IMG/VR virus record: IMGVR_UViG_3300021368_000004 | Location: 22,747 to 86,746 of that record | Strand: one strand, 5' to 3' | Length of the DNA stretch: 64,000 nucleotides | From: a virus | The notes under the pieces: model-generated | Database searches by the model: none | What the model was told of the DNA's origin: nothing | What the model saw: the letters and a program-made list of their open reading frames with translations, nothing else | Position numbers and translations under genes: made by a program | Part shown: in pieces, positions 28,384 through 35,869 of the stretch | Layout: the number at the start of each line of letters is the position of its first letter | How positions within the stretch are numbered: the stretch's first letter is position 1

Positions 28384-28857
28384 TTAATCTCCCATAGTTA
28401 AGTCATCCCAAACAGTTCCGATGTCTGAGTAGAATACACCATGCGTACGTTTTGCCATACCGTCTTTATCATAGGCAGGCACAACACTACGCCATTTAAT
28501 TTTATTCTGTTGATACTCACCATAGCAATCATCAACATAGTCACCATCACGTAAGTACTTCTCAAGATTACGAATGTAAGCCTGATGATTAGCTACACGT
28601 GCAGGTGCACCTTTTGTATTTGCTCGTAGATCTTTACGAGCGAGTGCTAACTCTTCACGCTGAGTCTTAATCCAACCTTGTATCTTTCGAAAGTGAAAGG
28701 GATCATCCTCAGTCCGTGCAAGCACAGTCTCGTGGATGTATTTGTATTGAGGTGGATTAGCCGCCTGTCTTTTTGCTCTAGCTTTTGCTAGACGTTCACC
28801 AGCTGCTTTGCGCTGTTCTTCTGACATAGGCTTGCGTTTTTTACGAATTTTAACCAT
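28384..28857 (-). CDS. Conserved basic phage protein, unknown
   Basis: 157 residues. A lysine/arginine-rich N-terminus (RKKRKPMSEEQRKAAGERLA) is followed by a helical region and a C-terminal YGEYQQNKIKWRSVVPAYD. Similar proteins are coded beside gp33 in marine T4-like phages. The basic tail suggests nucleic-acid contact; no function is known. The ribosome-binding site is AAGGAG, 9 bases before the ATG. Confidence 0.65.
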   Translation of the reverse strand: MVKIRKKRKPMSEEQRKAAGERLAKARAKRQAANPPQYKYIHETVLARTEDDPFHFRKIQGWIKTQREELALARKDLRANTKGAPARVANHQAYIRNLEKYLRDGDYVDDCYGEYQQNKIKWRSVVPAYDKDGMAKRTHGVFYSDIGTVWDDLTMGD

Positions 28858-28879
28858 ACTATTTCTCCTTCATAATAGT

Positions 28880-28908
28880 ATTCTATCACAGTTTTACGCA
28901 ATTGTACA
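28880..28908 (-). promoter_or_regulatory. TGTACA-class promoter for the gp33 operon
   Basis: On the minus strand: TGTACA (28908-28903), 17 bases, TAGAAT (28885-28880), 23 bases before the start at 28857. A GTGTNACA-type hairpin lies 22 bases further upstream. Confidence 0.7.
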
Positions 28909-28929
28909 CAGTTAAATTTATTTTTTTAT

Positions 28930-28955
28930 GAGGTGTGATAATTATGTTACACCTC
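28930..28955. repeat. Inverted repeat at gene end (GAGGTGT...ACACCTC)
   Basis: Seven-base arms separated by 12 bases, overlapping the stop codon of the gene ending at 28947. No T-run follows it on the minus strand, so it is not a classic intrinsic terminator. It belongs to the TGTNACA family seen upstream of other TGTACA promoters. Confidence 0.6.
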
Positions 28956-29156
28956 TGAATCAGGATGTAAGATAATTTGCTCACCATCCTGATCAATTCC
29001 TGTTTTTAGAAAACCTTTATCAATGAGAATTGTAATAGTCGTATCTATTATTTCGTCAGTCTGACGTTGTGCATATGACTTACCGATCATATACGCAACA
29101 CCTGATGCAACGAATAATAGTATCCACATTAATATCTGATAATCAATACCTGTCAT
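28947..29156 (-). CDS. Small membrane protein, unknown
   Basis: 69 residues with one N-terminal transmembrane helix (ILMWILLFVASGVAYMIG), then a charged region. Its start overlaps the stop of the upstream gene (ATGA). No family recognised. Confidence 0.55.
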   Translation of the reverse strand: MTGIDYQILMWILLFVASGVAYMIGKSYAQRQTDEIIDTTITILIDKGFLKTGIDQDGEQIILHPDSEV

Positions 29157-29407
29157 TCACATACAAAGCTCACTACATTAGAAATCCTAAATGATCTCCA
29201 ACCTTCTTTATTTACATCCCATACAGCAAGAACCTCTTCGTTCAAATCACGAACTTTCTTTTGTGTAATAGGATCTTTAGTCGCTTTTGGAATTACATCT
29301 TCCCTAAGCGTACAAATCATATTACGTTCCTCGCCGTTTAGTTTTGTAAATATCACTCGACACTGTGATGTTTGCAGCATCTCCATCATCTCGTTTCTTG
29401 TAAGCAT
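29153..29407 (-). CDS. SH3/Sm-like small protein, DUF2693-type
   Basis: 84 residues. CRVIFTKLNGEERNMICTLR followed by VWDVNKEGWRSFRISNV is the marker of a small beta-barrel family (DUF2693/WYL-2 type) common in marine T4-like phages. A strong GGAGGTG site lies 5 bases before the ATG at 29407, which fixes the start although it lies inside the preceding gene (86-base overlap). Role unknown; possibly a regulator. Confidence 0.7.
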   Translation of the reverse strand: MLTRNEMMEMLQTSQCRVIFTKLNGEERNMICTLREDVIPKATKDPITQKKVRDLNEEVLAVWDVNKEGWRSFRISNVVSFVCE

Positions 29408-29630
29408 CTTTCACCTCCAATGTGTATGTGCCTTCAGGTAATGTCCAAGCTTTCATTAGCTTGTAATACATTGTTGCAGTCATAGTTATAACGTCAAAGA
29501 ACTGTATTTTTTCATTCCATTGTCGTATATAAACTAAGTCGTCATATATGAGCACAGAAACATCCTCACCACCTAAGTCATTTAAAATGGTGATCAGTGT
29601 TTCATCCATATCATTTTCGATAGTAAACAT
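29322..29630 (-). CDS. Hypothetical protein, overlaps downstream gene
   Basis: 102 residues, beta-rich in the middle (VSVLIYDDLVYIRQWNEKIQ), with a basic end (YKTKRRGT). The last 86 bases overlap the DUF2693-type gene in another frame. The start ATG overlaps the stop of the 53-residue gene (TAATG). No known family. Confidence 0.5.
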   Translation of the reverse strand: MFTIENDMDETLITILNDLGGEDVSVLIYDDLVYIRQWNEKIQFFDVITMTATMYYKLMKAWTLPEGTYTLEVKDAYKKRDDGDAANITVSSDIYKTKRRGT

Positions 29631-29791
29631 TAGTCTATCATAATCTCTTCTTCCGGTTCATATTCGATAAACATCTTTAATGTTCCGCCGTCATCTTGTA
29701 AATCAAATTGTACAGCAGTTACATTATTTCTTACAAGCTGTCTACCATTATTATCTATAACTTCAATTCGTTCAATCTTTTCCCAGTCCAT
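29630..29791 (-). CDS. Small acidic protein (53 residues), unknown
   Basis: Short open frame, start MDWEKIERIEVIDNNGRQLV, end EYEPEEEIMID. It fills the 160-base gap between two neighbours. Its start lies 20 bases inside the upstream gene end, and its TAA overlaps the next ATG. Acidic, probably a beta-hairpin domain. Confidence 0.6.
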   Translation of the reverse strand: MDWEKIERIEVIDNNGRQLVRNNVTAVQFDLQDDGGTLKMFIEYEPEEEIMID

Positions 29792-30116
29792 ACTCAAATC
29801 CAATCACTATACCAGGTTCAATATTACCATTTACATCTTCAGCTGCTGGACTAATAAAAAAGTTTTTATATGTTGCTCTCATAAAAGGAACAACATCATT
29901 GAGTTCGTCGTATCCAGTAGAGATTCCTATCTCAGCACCAAAGTCTTTATATTCATATCTATAGCCGGCATACAGACTCATTCTGTCCATACTATTATAA
30001 TATGCACCAGCAATTTTACCGTCATCTTGCCATCTCACGTGTGGGTGTATCTGATTATAATCGCCTTCTAATCCTACGTGAAGTGATAAGCCTATGGCAA
30101 GTGCGAGACTACTCAT
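29772..30116 (-). CDS. Probable outer-membrane-type beta protein or small exported protein
   Basis: 114 residues. The start MSSLALAIGLSLHVGLEGDY is weakly signal-like, and the rest alternates aromatic and polar residues (RMSLYAGYRYEYKDFGAEIG, PGIVIGFEYGLG) as in small beta-barrel proteins. The pattern suggests a porin-like or lipocalin-like fold in the envelope, but this is inferred from residue alternation only. Its start overlaps the upstream stop (ATGA). Confidence 0.5.
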   Translation of the reverse strand: MSSLALAIGLSLHVGLEGDYNQIHPHVRWQDDGKIAGAYYNSMDRMSLYAGYRYEYKDFGAEIGISTGYDELNDVVPFMRATYKNFFISPAAEDVNGNIEPGIVIGFEYGLGKD

Positions 30117-30454
30117 CGCCTCATCTTTGCCATAGCTTCTGCATCTTTCTTACGTGTAACAGGTACACTATTAGATTTATGCATAGTGCCTATACCAATG
30201 ATATAGTCACCTGTGTATTGATTTGCCTTGCCCTTTGGACAAGTGCCAGGTATGGCATCAGAAGTCTTAACGCCTGAATCTCCATCATTTCTATATGTAG
30301 GTATTTCTGATCTAACATCTGATGCCTTACCCTTTACGCCCATCTTCTTTAGAAAGGCTTCGTGATGTGCCATGGCTTCTTTCCATCCAGGTTTACGTTT
30401 AACCTTACGACGGCTACCATGAACTTGTACACCACGAATCATATGCATACTCAT
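30113..30454 (-). CDS. Small basic protein, unknown
   Basis: 113 residues from the ATG at 30454, chosen because AAGGAG lies 6 bases upstream; an in-frame start further upstream would lack one and would read through a hairpin. Rich in Lys/Arg (GSRRKVKRKPGWKEAMAHHE) with a later TYRNDGDSGVKTSDAIPG and CPKGKANQYTGDYIIGIGTM. No family recognised; nucleic-acid binding is possible. Confidence 0.55.
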   Translation of the reverse strand: MSMHMIRGVQVHGSRRKVKRKPGWKEAMAHHEAFLKKMGVKGKASDVRSEIPTYRNDGDSGVKTSDAIPGTCPKGKANQYTGDYIIGIGTMHKSNSVPVTRKKDAEAMAKMRR

Positions 30455-30471
30455 AATAATCTCCTTGTCAA

Positions 30472-30500
30472 TTGGAGGGGCTTCTCGAGTGCCCCTCCAA
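30472..30500 (-). terminator. 10-bp hairpin in the leader of the 113-residue gene
   Basis: Perfect arms TTGGAGGGGC / GCCCCTCCAA with a 9-base loop. No T-run follows it on the minus strand. It lies just upstream of the AAGGAG site of the next gene, so it may stop transcription from upstream, protect the RNA 5' end after processing, or regulate translation. Confidence 0.5.
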
Positions 30501-30649
30501 CCTATCTGCATTTAACGTATGCAGCAACCGACTGAGTTTATCGGTACCAGTGACTAAACCGACCTAAATGCCCTGTACAGGAACTTTCAATTACATCTAG
30601 GCTTTTTTGGGTACGTTTGGCGTAATTGCCAGGCTTTCCCCTTTGCCTA
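30501..30649. other. Unusually long gap (149 bases) without a supported gene
   Basis: Most gaps here are under 40 bases. This one holds short palindromes (GGCAATTACGCC-type, CCTGTACAGG) and an open minus-strand frame without an ATG (reading NRQRGKPGNYAKRTQKSL and onward) that continues in a different frame from the end of the upstream gene. It could be a small RNA, or the frameshifted tail of the 87-residue gene. Confidence 0.4.
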
Positions 30650-30913
30650 TTAGTCCCAATCGTTATCGTAACGAGTGGTTTCGTACATGGTTTCACCATA
30701 GTACTCTTTTGCATAACTAGATGCATCTGTGTATTGATAGATGTTAGTCTCTTTAGGCAAAGGCATGTCTTTCAGATTCTTAGACTTTTTAATCTGAGGT
30801 TTAAGAGCACGTGTTTTACGCTTGATAGCGTCCATTCTCTTTTTACGATTAAGATGATCAGCTGCTTTTTTGATAAGAGCCATACGTTCGTCATAAGTAG
30901 TTGCTATAGTCAT
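30650..30913 (-). CDS. Small basic protein (87 residues), unknown
   Basis: Strong GGAGGTC ribosome-binding site before the ATG. Lys/Arg-rich helical first half (LIKKAADHLNRKKRMDAIKR), tyrosine-rich end (YQYTDASSYAKEYYGETMYE). First gene after a TGTACA promoter. Function unknown. Confidence 0.6.
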   Translation of the reverse strand: MTIATTYDERMALIKKAADHLNRKKRMDAIKRKTRALKPQIKKSKNLKDMPLPKETNIYQYTDASSYAKEYYGETMYETTRYDNDWD

Positions 30914-30935
30914 GTGACCTCCATAATATAATTTG

Positions 30936-30964
30936 ATCCTACACTATTGGTAGGTATTTGTACA
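30936..30964 (-). promoter_or_regulatory. TGTACA-class promoter
   Basis: On the minus strand: TGTACA (30964-30959), 17 bases, TAGGAT (30941-30936), before the 87-residue gene. The inverted repeat at 30965-30981 abuts its -35 element. Confidence 0.65.
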
Positions 30965-30981
30965 TGTGACAGGATGTCACA
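30965..30981. repeat. Palindrome TGTGACA-3-TGTCACA
   Basis: Perfect 7-base arms around a 3-base centre, directly between the stop of the HAD-type gene (30983) and a promoter. Could be an operator or an RNA hairpin. Confidence 0.65.
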
Positions 30982-30982
30982 C

Positions 30983-31510
30983 CTAATCGTAGCACATCCT
31001 GCCATCATGCATTCTGAATACATCAGTCAACTGATCATCGAGATATTCTAGATCATCTTTGTTGCACTGAAACCTAATGCCGATTCCACCTGCATTTTCC
31101 CATGCAATGATGTTTGAAGGCTTATCATCAATTAAGATGTTAGGTTTACCAGACAATCGACTGATTGCATACTTATGCTTATTAGAAGTAAAGATAAGCT
31201 TCTCAAGATCATCAGGCATAAAACCGTGAATTGTAAGCCACTTACGTTTCCAAAAAGCAGAGTTGTAATGATCATCTCGTAGAGGTGAAGAACAGATTCC
31301 CCAATCTCCATCTGAATGTTCTTTTACAATCTCAACGATATCGGCAGCTTCAGCAAAAGCAGGAATCTGATAAAAGAAATCTGTATTGCGAATCTCATTC
31401 AAGCATCGCTCGATATTCTTTATATCTTTCCAGTGATCAGCACCGAAATCATCTTCTAGTTTTCCAAAGAAGTCAGCAATGACTCCATCCATATCTAAAT
31501 ATACTGTCAT
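30983..31510 (-). CDS. HAD-type 5'(3')-deoxyribonucleotidase-like phosphatase
   Basis: 175 residues. D6-M-D8-G-V is the catalytic motif I of the haloacid dehalogenase family; GICSSPLRDD gives motif II, and LIDDKPSNIIAW motif IV. Length and layout match the C-type 5'-nucleotidases (NT5C-like), which dephosphorylate deoxynucleotides. A role in nucleotide recycling would fit with the phage ribonucleotide reductase. Its ATG overlaps the TAA of the upstream gene. Confidence 0.8.
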   Translation of the reverse strand: MTVYLDMDGVIADFFGKLEDDFGADHWKDIKNIERCLNEIRNTDFFYQIPAFAEAADIVEIVKEHSDGDWGICSSPLRDDHYNSAFWKRKWLTIHGFMPDDLEKLIFTSNKHKYAISRLSGKPNILIDDKPSNIIAWENAGGIGIRFQCNKDDLEYLDDQLTDVFRMHDGRMCYD

Positions 31511-31749
31511 TACACACCAAACCTATCTGCTATTTCATCTAGCGCTTCTTGTCCGCCTGATGATAGCCTATCCCAATCGAAATATAAATCTTCGATTAAT
31601 TTTTTCACAAGAGTAGCACTCCATCCTTCAACAGTCAAAGCCTTTATATCAGCTATGTAGTCTAGAGTTGCTTTTCCACTAGATGACATTCGATAATAAT
31701 CGAAATATAAGTCATCAATTAATTCTTTATTTTTTTCAGAAACACCCAT
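31510..31749 (-). CDS. Small protein made of two copies of one module
   Basis: 79 residues. Residues 10-34 (LIDDLYFDYYRMSSSGKATL...) and 51-75 (LIEDLYFDWDRLSSGGQEAL...) are clearly the same unit, so the gene arose by internal duplication. Each unit is an acidic helix pair. Start and stop both overlap neighbours (TAATG). Function unknown. Confidence 0.65.
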   Translation of the reverse strand: MGVSEKNKELIDDLYFDYYRMSSSGKATLDYIADIKALTVEGWSATLVKKLIEDLYFDWDRLSSGGQEALDEIADRFGV

Positions 31750-32147
31750 TAAGCAGCCTCCTCTTCCATCGCTTTTGCAATGATCATGTTTGAGCGATAA
31801 TGAATACCGAACTGCTCAACCGCTGCTAACTTAATAATCCTACGAAACTCAGGAGCTATTGTGTCTTCACAATATTCCCAGTTGATTTTTGCATCAAAAG
31901 CAAGTTGACTACGAACAGTAGGAACAGGTACCTCAGCATAGTTCATGCCAAAGATAGAAGCAAATTCTTTACGACGATTTGCTAAACCATTGTTGAAGCA
32001 GTCATACACAGCATTCTGAGCTTTACGAAATCTCTCAAGATACTTGTTAGCTGAACGAGGTGATTCTACTGAACCTTCAAGAGGAATTAATTCATTCAAC
32101 TTGTCAATTACTGTCTCTAGATCGCCAAGACTTTTTTGCATAAACAT
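31749..32147 (-). CDS. Hypothetical protein (132 residues)
   Basis: Start taken at the ATG at 32147 because AAGGAGATTATT precedes it; a second in-frame ATG lies directly before that site. All-helical, with LERFRKAQNAVYDCFNNGLA and a C-terminal QFGIHYRSNMIIAKAMEEEA. First gene of a short operon under a TGTACA promoter. No family recognised. Confidence 0.55.
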   Translation of the reverse strand: MFMQKSLGDLETVIDKLNELIPLEGSVESPRSANKYLERFRKAQNAVYDCFNNGLANRRKEFASIFGMNYAEVPVPTVRSQLAFDAKINWEYCEDTIAPEFRRIIKLAAVEQFGIHYRSNMIIAKAMEEEAA

Positions 32148-32173
32148 AATAATCTCCTTCATGTTATATTAAT

Positions 32174-32202
32174 AATCTAACATGTTTCATATCAAATGTA
32201 CA
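32174..32202 (-). promoter_or_regulatory. TGTACA-class promoter
   Basis: On the minus strand: TGTACA (32202-32197), 17 bases, TAGATT (32179-32174), before the gene starting at 32147. A terminator hairpin ends directly upstream. Confidence 0.6.
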
Positions 32203-32232
32203 TAAAAAAATGCGCATAAAGCGCACTTTTTT
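32203..32232. terminator. Intrinsic terminator (works on either strand)
   Basis: TGCGC-ATAAA-GCGCA hairpin flanked by an A-run at 32203-32210 and a T-run at 32227-32232, giving T-tails in both directions. It would end transcription of the coiled-coil gene at 32267. Confidence 0.65.
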
Positions 32233-32248
32233 CATTTTATTTAGTTAT

Positions 32249-32266
32249 TGTGACATTTATGTCACA
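32249..32266. repeat. 18-base palindrome TGTGACAT-TT-ATGTCACA
   Basis: Perfect 8-base arms directly after the stop of the coiled-coil gene at 32267. It is the cleanest member of the TGTNACA dyad family. Confidence 0.7.
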
Positions 32267-32929
32267 CTATTGTGATAATGGATTATCTAATGCTTCTTGT
32301 AGTCTTTCGAATATTTCTTTATCTAATGCCTTCATATCAGTTCGTATATCTTTATCTAATAGCCTTGCACTAGCTTCTATTTCACGTATAGATGCGGTAA
32401 CATCTTTCTGTTGTTCATTCATATCATTTCGTATAGATTCTAATGTATTACCTATACTAGCTTGTGTAGCTTTAATTCGTGCTTCTGATTCCTCAAGGTT
32501 GGTACTGATCTTATCTCTCAGATCTGCCATCGTGTCTTGATTATCTTTCAGAGTAATTCTAAATCTCTCTTCAAATGTATCAAGCTTTGTATATACGTCA
32601 TTACGTAGTTTACGTACAGTTGCTTCTGCTCTTTGTACTTGTTCTTCTAAAAGGACTATTTGTCCTTCTAGTCGTGAAACATCATTGGCTAAGTCTTGTC
32701 TGATCTCTGTCGTATATGCTATAGCATCGTTTAGTTTTTGTAATTGTAAATCATTAGCGGCCGCTATCTCATCTACATCGACATTCTGAACAATCTCTCT
32801 CATGTCCATATAGTCTTTGTAGAATTCGAATCCTCCCCATGCAGCACCACCTAATGTAGATAATGCAGTAAGAATCACCATCATCTTACCGCCTCTAAAA
32901 GTCATGCCTCCGAATTCCATCTCAGCCAT
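32267..32929 (-). CDS. Membrane-anchored coiled-coil protein
   Basis: 220 residues. One N-terminal transmembrane helix (MMVILTALSTLGGAAWGGF) followed by about 170 residues of coiled coil (heptads through LEGQIVLLEEQVQRAEATVR and NTLESIRNDMNEQQKDV). A long periplasmic or cytoplasmic rod is predicted. It overlaps the small membrane protein upstream. It could be a spanin-like or envelope-spacer protein; there is no direct support. Confidence 0.6.
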   Translation of the reverse strand: MAEMEFGGMTFRGGKMMVILTALSTLGGAAWGGFEFYKDYMDMREIVQNVDVDEIAAANDLQLQKLNDAIAYTTEIRQDLANDVSRLEGQIVLLEEQVQRAEATVRKLRNDVYTKLDTFEERFRITLKDNQDTMADLRDKISTNLEESEARIKATQASIGNTLESIRNDMNEQQKDVTASIREIEASARLLDKDIRTDMKALDKEIFERLQEALDNPLSQ

Positions 32930-33110
32930 TGATCAGTCCTTGTAGTTGTGGACCAAAACTACCAACAGCCCATAGCATGATAACTAAAGCGATTACTCCG
33001 ATTAATACCCATTTCATCTTGAAATCATCTACTGTCATTTTAAATGCAAACAATTCGTTACCTAACACACGAATTGCCATTTCTAATTTGCCTTCTGGTT
33101 CATCTGCCAT
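32922..33110 (-). CDS. Small single-pass membrane protein
   Basis: 62 residues. The C-terminal half is a transmembrane helix (WVLIGVIALVIMLWAVGSFG). GAGGAAT ribosome-binding site formed by the end of the upstream gene. Together with the 220-residue coiled-coil protein it may form a membrane complex (inference). Confidence 0.55.
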   Translation of the reverse strand: MADEPEGKLEMAIRVLGNELFAFKMTVDDFKMKWVLIGVIALVIMLWAVGSFGPQLQGLING

Positions 33111-33112
33111 AT

Positions 33113-33514
33113 CTATTCCTCAAATTGTAATTCTTTGAGAGATTGAATTTCTTTTCTTAGTTGTTCCAACTCTAAAGATTTCTTTTGCAATTCTAATTCA
33201 TATAATCTATTACAGTCAATTCTTTTCTTTGGTTTAGATCCGAGTGGTATTACTATCCGACTATAAACACCGATACTGCCAACATCTTTCTCATTTATCC
33301 AATTGTTCATCGAATCATATCTACCACCATCTATGAGTCCGGTTACACCAAACTCTAATGTGGTTGCAGAACCGATTGCATTCGAACAATCCATTTGACC
33401 TGATTTAAATTTATCTGATTGATAACTACCAGGTGCACTTGGTAATTGTAGGTTTAGAGATTCTGCATAAGCAGAACCAGCCATCATACAAATAACCAAA
33501 ATAATATATCGCAT
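33113..33514 (-). CDS. Exported protein with signal peptide, unknown
   Basis: 133 residues. Signal peptide MRYIILVICMMAGSAYA with predicted cleavage after AYA. The mature part holds Gly/Ser-rich beta segments, then a basic helix (LYELELQKKSLELEQLRKEI) forming a C-terminal coiled coil. Two cysteines (DCSNAI, IDCNRL) could form a disulfide in the periplasm. Part of the exported-protein block. Confidence 0.6.
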   Translation of the reverse strand: MRYIILVICMMAGSAYAESLNLQLPSAPGSYQSDKFKSGQMDCSNAIGSATTLEFGVTGLIDGGRYDSMNNWINEKDVGSIGVYSRIVIPLGSKPKKRIDCNRLYELELQKKSLELEQLRKEIQSLKELQFEE

Positions 33515-33521
33515 TATAATC

Positions 33522-33893
33522 TCACTTAACTCTGGAGCAAATCCTCGATCTAACTCCCGTACCTGTCACTTCAGATTTTAAATGCTTTGATGTAGTGCAA
33601 ATAAACTCTATTCGTTCAAGGTCTTGTTTTCTGATATTGACGTCAAAATCTGCATGTTCTAGATGCTCTAGTTTCATTATCTTATTTTTCGAATGAAATG
33701 GTATTTTATTCCATTCCTCATCATGTACAGATACTTCATAATATTTTACATCCTCACGTCTGTTCCACATATGTAACTTAGCAAAGTATACACCATCAAC
33801 AATATGTGGTTTAAACTCAGGATATGTCGGCGTCAGTTCATGGGCTGCAGCGCTACTCGTAAATAACACCGCAGCCATTAATAATTTCCACAT
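33522..33893 (-). CDS. Exported protein with signal peptide, unknown
   Basis: 123 residues. Signal peptide MWKLLMAAVLFTSSAAA, mature protein starts HELTPTYPEFKPHIV. A beta-rich domain with DVKYYEVSVHDEEWNKIPF and a cysteine pair (FICTTSK, SRICSRV) suggests a disulfide-stabilised immunoglobulin- or pilus-like fold. GGGAG ribosome-binding site. Substrate or partner unknown. Confidence 0.6.
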   Translation of the reverse strand: MWKLLMAAVLFTSSAAAHELTPTYPEFKPHIVDGVYFAKLHMWNRREDVKYYEVSVHDEEWNKIPFHSKNKIMKLEHLEHADFDVNIRKQDLERIEFICTTSKHLKSEVTGTGVRSRICSRVK

Positions 33894-33917
33894 CGCGTGT
33901 CTCCCTTTTAGAGGGTA

Positions 33918-34412
33918 TTAGTCGGCAACACACGTAGCTGTAACCATAGCTTTGTACTCGCCACCTGGAAATGGTTTACCTTCACCATATGTGACTTCTG
34001 ATTCAATTTTAAACCATGCACTTCCGGCTTGTGATAGTGCAAATTCTGTCCACTCGTTGTATTCAGTTTTTGCATCTTCATAACCTGACATAGCTGTAAC
34101 TGTACCAGATGAATATGTTGTTTCACCATCCCAATTCACAGCATCAGTTAAATTAGGTGATGTTGTAAACTCAGTTGGCCAACCAATCTTAGCGGTATAA
34201 GCATCTGCAAGAGTCACGTCGTAACGTACCATCGCGTCAATACCACCATCTGCAGCTTTAGTACTCAACTCATCGGCTGTTGGGTTACCATATACACCTG
34301 CAGTAGATGTGTAAACGGAACACTTAGACGATACGGTACCAGATATCTCAGTCGCCCAAGCACCAGTAGTCGCAAGTCCAATTGCTCCAAGGGTTAAAAT
34401 AGTTCTGAACAT
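33918..34412 (-). CDS. Exported beta-rich protein with signal peptide
   Basis: 164 residues from the ATG at 34412 (GGAG 5 bases upstream; another in-frame ATG at 34424 overlaps the upstream stop). Signal peptide MFRTILTLGAIGLATTGAWA. Mature part has Thr/Gly-rich strands and two cysteines (SSKCSVY, TATCVAD) at the two ends, as in small fimbrial-type domains. Function unknown. Confidence 0.6.
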   Translation of the reverse strand: MFRTILTLGAIGLATTGAWATEISGTVSSKCSVYTSTAGVYGNPTADELSTKAADGGIDAMVRYDVTLADAYTAKIGWPTEFTTSPNLTDAVNWDGETTYSSGTVTAMSGYEDAKTEYNEWTEFALSQAGSAWFKIESEVTYGEGKPFPGGEYKAMVTATCVAD

Positions 34413-34423
34413 TTGTTTCTCCA

Positions 34424-35329
34424 TTATCGTTCATACTGTGAGCGAACCATAGTTCTGTGATTAGCATCAGATGCTAAATTTCTCAACGCTCGTCTATTAT
34501 CTGGATAATCTGTAGTCGGTAACTTAACTGTTTCCTCATACACACCACCCGGCAATGATGTAGCATAATATTGATTGAGTTTCGGCACTTGCGCTAATTC
34601 TGCAAGTATCGAGGCCTGCTCACTTGTATCAACCATGGCTTCCAAACTGTTGTCAGCTCCTAGTTGTTCCTCCAGGCTTTCTTCTTCTCTTTCCTCTTCT
34701 TCAACTTCAAGTTCTTCTTCTTCTTTTGGCTTCTCAGCTTCTTCTGCAAGATTAGCTTGAACCCATTCATCATAAAAAGGATCATCGACTTCAGGTGCTT
34801 CAAGATTAGCAATGTAATCTGATAAAGCAGCTTCATAACCAGGACATATTGGATCTGCAAGAGGTGTTAAATAACACTTTTCCAATGTCTCATCAATGAC
34901 CATTTTATAATTATATATTACAAACGGATCTTCTATAGATCCTTCACCTTCAACTTGTAATGAACCATCTCCCCATCGATTCGCATTTGTATATCCAAAT
35001 CTAAAAAACTTTTGTATCGTGCCACCGTACTGATTACTCCAATCATCTGTATGCTCAAATACTTTTTCACCAGGATTTGCAAGATCTTCATGTGACAAAG
35101 TTACAGTTGCATCGTCCTCTTGTTCTTTCACCATTGTATATCTATAATACAAACCATTAATCTCAACAGTCATAAATGGCTGAGAGAAATCAGGCAATAT
35201 ATTTTTCATAGCCCAAGCAAGTCCATCTCGAGCTGCATTATTAGTTGATGCGTAGGTAGTGTCAGAGTAGCAGTAAGAGTAAGAGGCCACCCACAAAACC
35301 GCCGCCCATGAGAGTCGACTTAGTTTCAT
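34424..35329 (-). CDS. Exported acidic protein with signal peptide
   Basis: 301 residues from the ATG at 35329, chosen because AGGG lies 9 bases upstream and it gives a good signal peptide (MKLSRLSWAAVLWVASYSYC). A folded N-terminal half (PFMTVEINGLYYRYTMVKEQ) is followed by a strongly acidic linker of Glu (near residues 195-220) and a C-terminal region. It overlaps the upstream gene by 68 bases. Unknown role, probably in the periplasm. Confidence 0.6.
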   Translation of the reverse strand: MKLSRLSWAAVLWVASYSYCYSDTTYASTNNAARDGLAWAMKNILPDFSQPFMTVEINGLYYRYTMVKEQEDDATVTLSHEDLANPGEKVFEHTDDWSNQYGGTIQKFFRFGYTNANRWGDGSLQVEGEGSIEDPFVIYNYKMVIDETLEKCYLTPLADPICPGYEAALSDYIANLEAPEVDDPFYDEWVQANLAEEAEKPKEEEELEVEEEEREEESLEEQLGADNSLEAMVDTSEQASILAELAQVPKLNQYYATSLPGGVYEETVKLPTTDYPDNRRALRNLASDANHRTMVRSQYER

Positions 35330-35831
35330 CGTCCATATCCCTAATAATATTCTTCTGTGGTTCTTCAGGCTGACGTTCACTATCTGCCAACCAAGCAGCT
35401 TTTGCTGCATCACCTATCATACCATCATAAGGACAAGGTGTACCTGCATCCATCATCGCATCAAATACGCGAGGATCTTGACACATAACTGAAACCGCTG
35501 CTACTTTCATACCCATATCATATAAGGTCTTTGCGTTCTTCAGTTTCTCACAATTCATATCCCGTACTGTCTTGCCAGCCGAGATACCTAAAATCTGTGT
35601 TTGTACTGCACCAGAAACTCCAACTGTACATAAATCTGAATTTGCTGAATTGATTGATGGTGCAATAGCGGAAGGGGGCGGTGATTTAACCGTTGTAGTA
35701 GATGTGCTTGTACTATCAACTGTAGATGTGTTAATGTTATCAGTTTTGATTACATCTTCGGGGGCTTCTTGGCCTAAAGATGCCGTGGCGATAAAAATCA
35801 TAACCACTAGTAAACCTAGTTGTCTGAGCAT
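35262..35831 (-). CDS. Exported protein conserved in marine T4-like phages
   Basis: 189 residues from the ATG at 35831. Signal peptide MLRQLGLLVVMIFIATASLG, a Ser/Thr linker (STVDSTSTSTTTVKSPPPSA), then a conserved cysteine-rich core (DLCTVGVSGAVQTQILGISA, VRDMNCEKLKNAKTLYDMG, VSVMCQDPRVFDAMMDAG) and a C-terminal membrane segment of leucines. The core is one I recognise from cyanophage genomes, without known function. A late octamer lies 30 bases upstream of the start. Confidence 0.7.
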   Translation of the reverse strand: MLRQLGLLVVMIFIATASLGQEAPEDVIKTDNINTSTVDSTSTSTTTVKSPPPSAIAPSINSANSDLCTVGVSGAVQTQILGISAGKTVRDMNCEKLKNAKTLYDMGMKVAAVSVMCQDPRVFDAMMDAGTPCPYDGMIGDAAKAAWLADSERQPEEPQKNIIRDMDDETKSTLMGGGFVGGLLLLLLL

Positions 35832-35861
35832 ATTAAAATCCAAAATAATTTATATATGCTG

Positions 35862-35869
35862 TATTTATA
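35862..35869 (-). promoter_or_regulatory. Late promoter (TATAAATA) for the exported-protein block
   Basis: Exact octamer on the minus strand in the 38-base gap before the start at 35831. It indicates that at least the downstream exported genes are transcribed late. Confidence 0.7.

Noticed and set aside
28930-28955. Classic intrinsic terminator after the 69-residue membrane gene
   Set aside because: On the minus strand the hairpin is followed by an A-rich, not T-rich, tract, so it is listed only as an inverted repeat.
30538-30726. 62-codon frame ending in the 149-base gap
   Set aside because: Not listed as a CDS because its ATG region lies inside the 87-residue gene and it has no ribosome-binding site; kept as part of a finding.
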